Source of the DNA: Chloroflexota bacterium
GTDB taxonomy: Bacteria; Chloroflexota; Anaerolineae; 4572-78; J111
Reading direction: 5' to 3'
Length of the DNA stretch: 9,119 nucleotides
NCBI GenBank assembly: GCA_003694775.1
Contig: RFJV01000112.1
Location: 1-9,119 of the forward strand
Part shown: one piece after another, positions 6,465-9,119 of the stretch
Position numbering within the stretch: position 1 is the stretch's first letter
Layout of the letters: every line of letters begins with the position of its first letter
Program-made: the position numbers and the translations under genes
The notes under the pieces: generated by a model
Database searches by the model: none
Seen by the model: the letters and a program-made list of their open reading frames with translations, nothing else
Told to the model about the DNA's origin: nothing

Positions 6465-8341
6465 CTGTCGTGACCGCGGCAGAACAGCCCGTACCACACC
6501 TGGAAGCTGAGCACCCCCATCAGCAACCCCGCCAGACCGGGCGCGCCGGCCTGGTGCGCCTGCCGCAGACGCGCCACTGCCGCGGCATCAAAATAACCGG
6601 CGGCCCGGACCGCTGCCGCGGACAGGGACTCCTCGGCCCAATCCGGCAGTCGCCTGGCCCGGAGCCAGTCCGCGTAGGGCGCGGCCAGTCCCTGCTTGGC
6701 CCTTTGCCGGATAGCCGGCGGCAGAATGGGCCGGGCGACCTGCCGGAGCAGGTACTTGGTTGTCCGTCCGTGCAGTTTCCAGCGGGCCGGCAGTCCGGCG
6801 CAGAACTCCCACAGTTTGTGGTCCAGGTACGGGGCGCGGGCCTCGATGGAATGGGCCATACTCATCTTGTCCACCTCGGCATTGATAAAATCGACCAGCC
6901 GGGTGCGGGCCTCCAGCCACAGAAGCTGGTGGAACGTATCCCCGCGAGGCAGGCCGGCCAGCTCCTCTGCCCAGGCCGCCAGCAGGGGATTATCCCCGGA
7001 CGGCAGCGCGGCCCGGACTGCCCCGCTCAGCAAGGCGCGGCCATCCATATCCCCCGCGGCCAGCCAGTCCCGGTAGCGGCGGGCCGGGTCTGGCTGGCCG
7101 CGGGCCAGCACCCGCCGGGCCGCCGGCGACACCGGCAGGGGAAGCGAGGCCAGCCAGTGCCGCAGAGCAGACGGCAAACCGACCAGCCGCCGGGCCAGCA
7201 GGTCGCCCTGATGCCAGTGATAACCGCCCAAAAGCTCGTCCGCGCCTTCGCCGGTCAGCACCACCGTCAGGCCGACCTGCCGGCAGGTGCGGTACAGCTT
7301 GTAGATGGGAACCATCGTGGCCGAGCACTGCGGCTGTTCCAGGTGGTGCAGGGCCGTGGGGTAGTCGGCAAAATCCGCCGGGCCGAACACCGCCGGATGG
7401 TGCAGGGTTCCCAGATGGCGGGCCAGGGTCCGGGCGTGGGGTGTTTCATCATACTGCGGATGGTCAAACCCTATCGACACGGTATGCAGGGGGCGGTCCA
7501 ACTGCCGCACCAGCAGGGCGACCAGCATCCCGGAATCCAGCCCGCCGGAGAGCAATGCACCGAGCGGAACCTCGCTCATCAGGCGCAGGCGGACTGCCTC
7601 CTCCAGCAAGGCCAGGAAGCGGGTCTCGGCTTCGGCCTGGGGGATGGGCCGGGGGGCAAAATCGAGCCGCCAGTAGCGGGTCACCCGGATGCCCGATGGC
7701 CGGGCCTCCAGCAGGTGGGCCGCGGGCAGGCTGAAGATGCCGTCGAACATTGTGGCCGGGCCGGGCGTAAAACCGACTGTCAGCATCGCCTCCAGCGCGG
7801 TCAGGTTGACCTGCCGGGGCAGGTCGGGGCAGGTCAGCAGAGCCTTGATTTCCGAGGCAAAATGGAGACGGTTCCGGTGGAGGGTGTAGTAAAGCGGCTT
7901 GAACCCGAAGCGGTCGCGGGCCAGCCAGAGGGTTTGGGCGCGGGAGTCCCACAGGGCAAAGGTAAACATTCCCCGCAAGCGGGGAAGCAGGCCATCGATA
8001 CCCCAGGCCTCGTAGCCGTGGATGATGACCTCGCCGTCGGTGCGGGAGCGGAAGCGGTGGCCGGCCTGCTCCAGTTCGGCTCGCAGTGCCTGGTGGTTGT
8101 AGATTTCGCCGTTGAAAACCAGGCTGATGGCCCCGGTCTCGCCGGTCAGGGGCTGGTGGCCGCCCTGCAGGTCGATAATGCTGAGCCGGCGCGCCCCCAG
8201 ACCGCAAAGCCGGCGGTCGTCCAGGTGGATGCCGCCCTGGTTGGGGCCGCGGTGAAAAAGGGCGGCAGTTTGAGCCGCGATTTCTGGCCGCTCCACCGGC
8301 TGGCCGTTGGGGAAGGCGTAAATTCCGGCTATGCCGCACAT
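6461..8341 (-). CDS. asnB: Glutamine-dependent asparagine synthetase-like protein (AsnB family; lasso-cyclase-like context)
   Basis: The 626-residue protein begins MCGIAGIY, with Cys2 as N-terminal nucleophile after Met removal. Glutaminase residues are complete: Arg52 (RRLSIID), NGEIYN at 77-82 and Asp102 in TDGE. The synthetase half has the PP-loop SGGLDS (265-270), GEGADELLGGY (364-374, with Glu365 matching the catalytic Glu of E. coli AsnB), EARAPYLDH (500-508) and Lys549 in RAKQGL, the likely catalytic Lys. Known members amidate aspartate using glutamine and ATP; lasso cyclases (McjC type) use the same fold to form a macrolactam. The ATG at 8341 overlaps the end of the B2 gene by 13 bp and has no Shine-Dalgarno, so translation is probably coupled. 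Context favours a peptide-modifying role; the intact glutaminase favours true amidotransferase chemistry. The TAG stop (6461-6463) lies in the repeat arm at 6457-6464. Confidence 0.9.
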   Translation of the reverse strand: MCGIAGIYAFPNGQPVERPEIAAQTAALFHRGPNQGGIHLDDRRLCGLGARRLSIIDLQGGHQPLTGETGAISLVFNGEIYNHQALRAELEQAGHRFRSRTDGEVIIHGYEAWGIDGLLPRLRGMFTFALWDSRAQTLWLARDRFGFKPLYYTLHRNRLHFASEIKALLTCPDLPRQVNLTALEAMLTVGFTPGPATMFDGIFSLPAAHLLEARPSGIRVTRYWRLDFAPRPIPQAEAETRFLALLEEAVRLRLMSEVPLGALLSGGLDSGMLVALLVRQLDRPLHTVSIGFDHPQYDETPHARTLARHLGTLHHPAVFGPADFADYPTALHHLEQPQCSATMVPIYKLYRTCRQVGLTVVLTGEGADELLGGYHWHQGDLLARRLVGLPSALRHWLASLPLPVSPAARRVLARGQPDPARRYRDWLAAGDMDGRALLSGAVRAALPSGDNPLLAAWAEELAGLPRGDTFHQLLWLEARTRLVDFINAEVDKMSMAHSIEARAPYLDHKLWEFCAGLPARWKLHGRTTKYLLRQVARPILPPAIRQRAKQGLAAPYADWLRARRLPDWAEESLSAAAVRAAGYFDAAAVARLRQAHQAGAPGLAGLLMGVLSFQVWYGLFCRGHDR

Positions 8342-8826
8342 TTGGGGTCAGGGGGATAACGGTACATTTCGACAAAGGCGGTGTAGTTGGCCGGGTCTTC
8401 GTGGTAAGGCTGGCCCTGCAGAACCAGCCAGGCGTGCCCGCCGAGGCCGCCGCCTTCGGTGGGGGTTTTGAGCCGCGCCCCAAAAACAATCTGCACCGGC
8501 AGGCCGGCCCGGCGCAGAAGAACGTACCGGAGCAGAGACCGCCGCAGACAGATGCCCAGCGGCGACCAGAAGTGCCAGGCCGCGACCGCGTCCGCCAGAC
8601 GGCGGATGTCGTCCGGCGGCAGAGGCAGGTCGGTCTGGGTGGGGGTCAGACGGGCCATCATTTCGGGGAGCGGCAGGTCAAACAGGGCCGGCAGGCGGGC
8701 GCTGAGGGCGATGGTCTGTCTCAGCAACCGGCGGTGGGCGGGGTGCAGGAGGGAGTGCAGGATGGTCTGTCCGTGGCGGAAGGCGCGGGCAGGTCTGCCG
8801 GAGGCCGCGCCGTCAGCGGTAGACAC
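8329..8826 (-). CDS. Lasso peptide biosynthesis B2-like protein (transglutaminase-like cysteine protease)
   Basis: The 165-residue protein carries the pattern of the B2/McjB C-terminal domain: Cys93 in ICLRRSLLRYVLLRRAGLP, His131 in GGHAWLVLQG and an acidic residue shortly after (Glu143 or Asp144 in YHEDP), forming the likely Cys-His-Asp/Glu triad. In lasso pathways B2 cuts the leader peptide from a precursor delivered by the RRE protein B1. The first 70 residues are helical and Leu-rich (LPALFDLPLPEMMARL), as in other B2 proteins. The start is GTG at 8826-8824, supported by GGAGGG (complement of 8832-8837) six bases upstream, within the end of the PqqD-like gene. That gene's TAG and this GTG share one base; at the other end the AsnB-like start overlaps by 13 bp. 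No signal peptide is seen. The family call is strong, a lasso product is inferred. Confidence 0.87.
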   Translation of the reverse strand: MSTADGAASGRPARAFRHGQTILHSLLHPAHRRLLRQTIALSARLPALFDLPLPEMMARLTPTQTDLPLPPDDIRRLADAVAAWHFWSPLGICLRRSLLRYVLLRRAGLPVQIVFGARLKTPTEGGGLGGHAWLVLQGQPYHEDPANYTAFVEMYRYPPDPKCAA

Positions 8827-9107
8827 TACGGCCCTCCGGACACAACCGCCAGCCCCTCGGACACAAATTCCGCGGCCAGCTCCAGCAGGTCGGCCTCTAC
8901 CACCGCCGGGGGCACGTCGTACTCACCGGCAATGACCGCGGCGCAGTCGGCAATGGTGCGCTGGCCGTCCAGCAACTGCCAGAACCGGGAGCCGGTATCG
9001 TTCAGGGTGTAGTACTCGCCGGTGTTCAGGTTGATGAGAATCGTCTCCTCACCAACCGACTGGTAGGCGGCGTTGGTACTGCGGGTCAGAATGTCGGTAG
9101 GCTTCAT
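8826..9107 (-). CDS. PqqD-like protein (RiPP recognition element; lasso B1-like)
   Basis: The 93-residue protein matches the PqqD family: an N-terminal beta region (ILINLNTGEYYTLNDTGSRFWQLLDGQRT, residues 23-51 in parts) with the LNxTGxxxWxLLDG signature at about 35-48, then a helical part ending in DLLELAAEFVSEGLAVV. PqqD-type domains bind leader peptides of ribosomally made peptides and present them to modifying enzymes; in split lasso systems this is protein B1. The ATG at 9107 is fixed at its upstream side by an in-frame TAG at 9113-9111, only two codons earlier. No Shine-Dalgarno is visible in the few remaining bases. It is the first of three overlapping minus-strand genes, so the promoter and any precursor gene would lie beyond position 9119. 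Confidence 0.88.
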   Translation of the reverse strand: MKPTDILTRSTNAAYQSVGEETILINLNTGEYYTLNDTGSRFWQLLDGQRTIADCAAVIAGEYDVPPAVVEADLLELAAEFVSEGLAVVSGGP

Positions 9108-9119
9108 TGGCTACAGCAC

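Noticed and set aside
6470..8359. Open frame of 629 codons on the plus strand, as long as the AsnB-like gene opposite it
   Set aside because: Its translation is Gly/Gln/Pro-rich without recognisable motifs, while the minus strand has complete AsnB motifs. Long antisense frames are common in GC-rich DNA.
7464..8489. Second minus-strand frame of 341 codons overlapping the AsnB-like and B2-like genes
   Set aside because: Pro/Arg-rich shadow in another frame; it contains no motif and conflicts with two well-supported genes.
1..9119. CRISPR array, tRNA, rRNA, transposase or phage attachment site
   Set aside because: No regularly spaced repeats with unique spacers, no recognisable tRNA/rRNA sequence and no transposase or integrase motifs were seen on either strand.

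Overview
The window is GC-rich bacterial DNA with dense, mostly operonic genes. No 16S, tRNA or other taxonomic marker is present. Three kinds of intergenic repeat are visible: a heptamer array of the ATTGGAG type, a GTAGGGGC/GCCCCTAC element and a CGCAGAG-type element. Together with the gene content (FmdE-family protein, polyferredoxin, large soluble hybrid kinase), they suggest an anaerobic or facultative member of the Chloroflexota (Anaerolineae-like). This is inference from pattern familiarity, not proof.

Layout. Positions 1-1313 (+) hold the 3' end of an unrecognised gene, a small membrane-anchored monoheme cytochrome c, and an FmdE-family protein with a C-terminal zinc finger whose ribosome binding site lies in a six-unit heptamer repeat. 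Positions 1359-4686 (+) hold a sigma70-like promoter and a 1077-residue cytoplasmic hybrid histidine kinase, REC-REC-PAS-PAS-GAF-HisKA-HATPase-REC, with no DNA-binding response regulator beside it. Positions 4687-4905 are intergenic, with a degenerate repeat, an extended -10 promoter and a perfect 10-bp dyad at the expected transcription start. Positions 4906-6417 (+) are a two-gene operon: a carboxymuconolactone decarboxylase-like protein without the usual redox cysteines, and a polyferredoxin with four ferredoxin-type cysteine motifs plus two further cysteine sets. Positions 6421-6464 are a repeat/hairpin between convergent genes. Positions 9107-6461 (-) are a tightly overlapping cassette: PqqD-like protein (RRE, B1), transglutaminase-like lasso-type B2 protease, and an AsnB-type amidotransferase (C-like).

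Function. The plus-strand genes look like redox and signalling functions: cytochrome c, FmdE-like protein and polyferredoxin suggest one-carbon or anaerobic electron transfer, but no catalytic oxidoreductase subunit lies in the window. The minus-strand cassette is the most interesting part. RRE + B2 + AsnB-like is the core of lasso-peptide biosynthesis, but no precursor, transporter or immunity gene is visible, and the AsnB protein keeps a complete glutaminase site. It is therefore either a RiPP locus whose precursor lies beyond position 9119 or a related peptide-processing system of unknown product.
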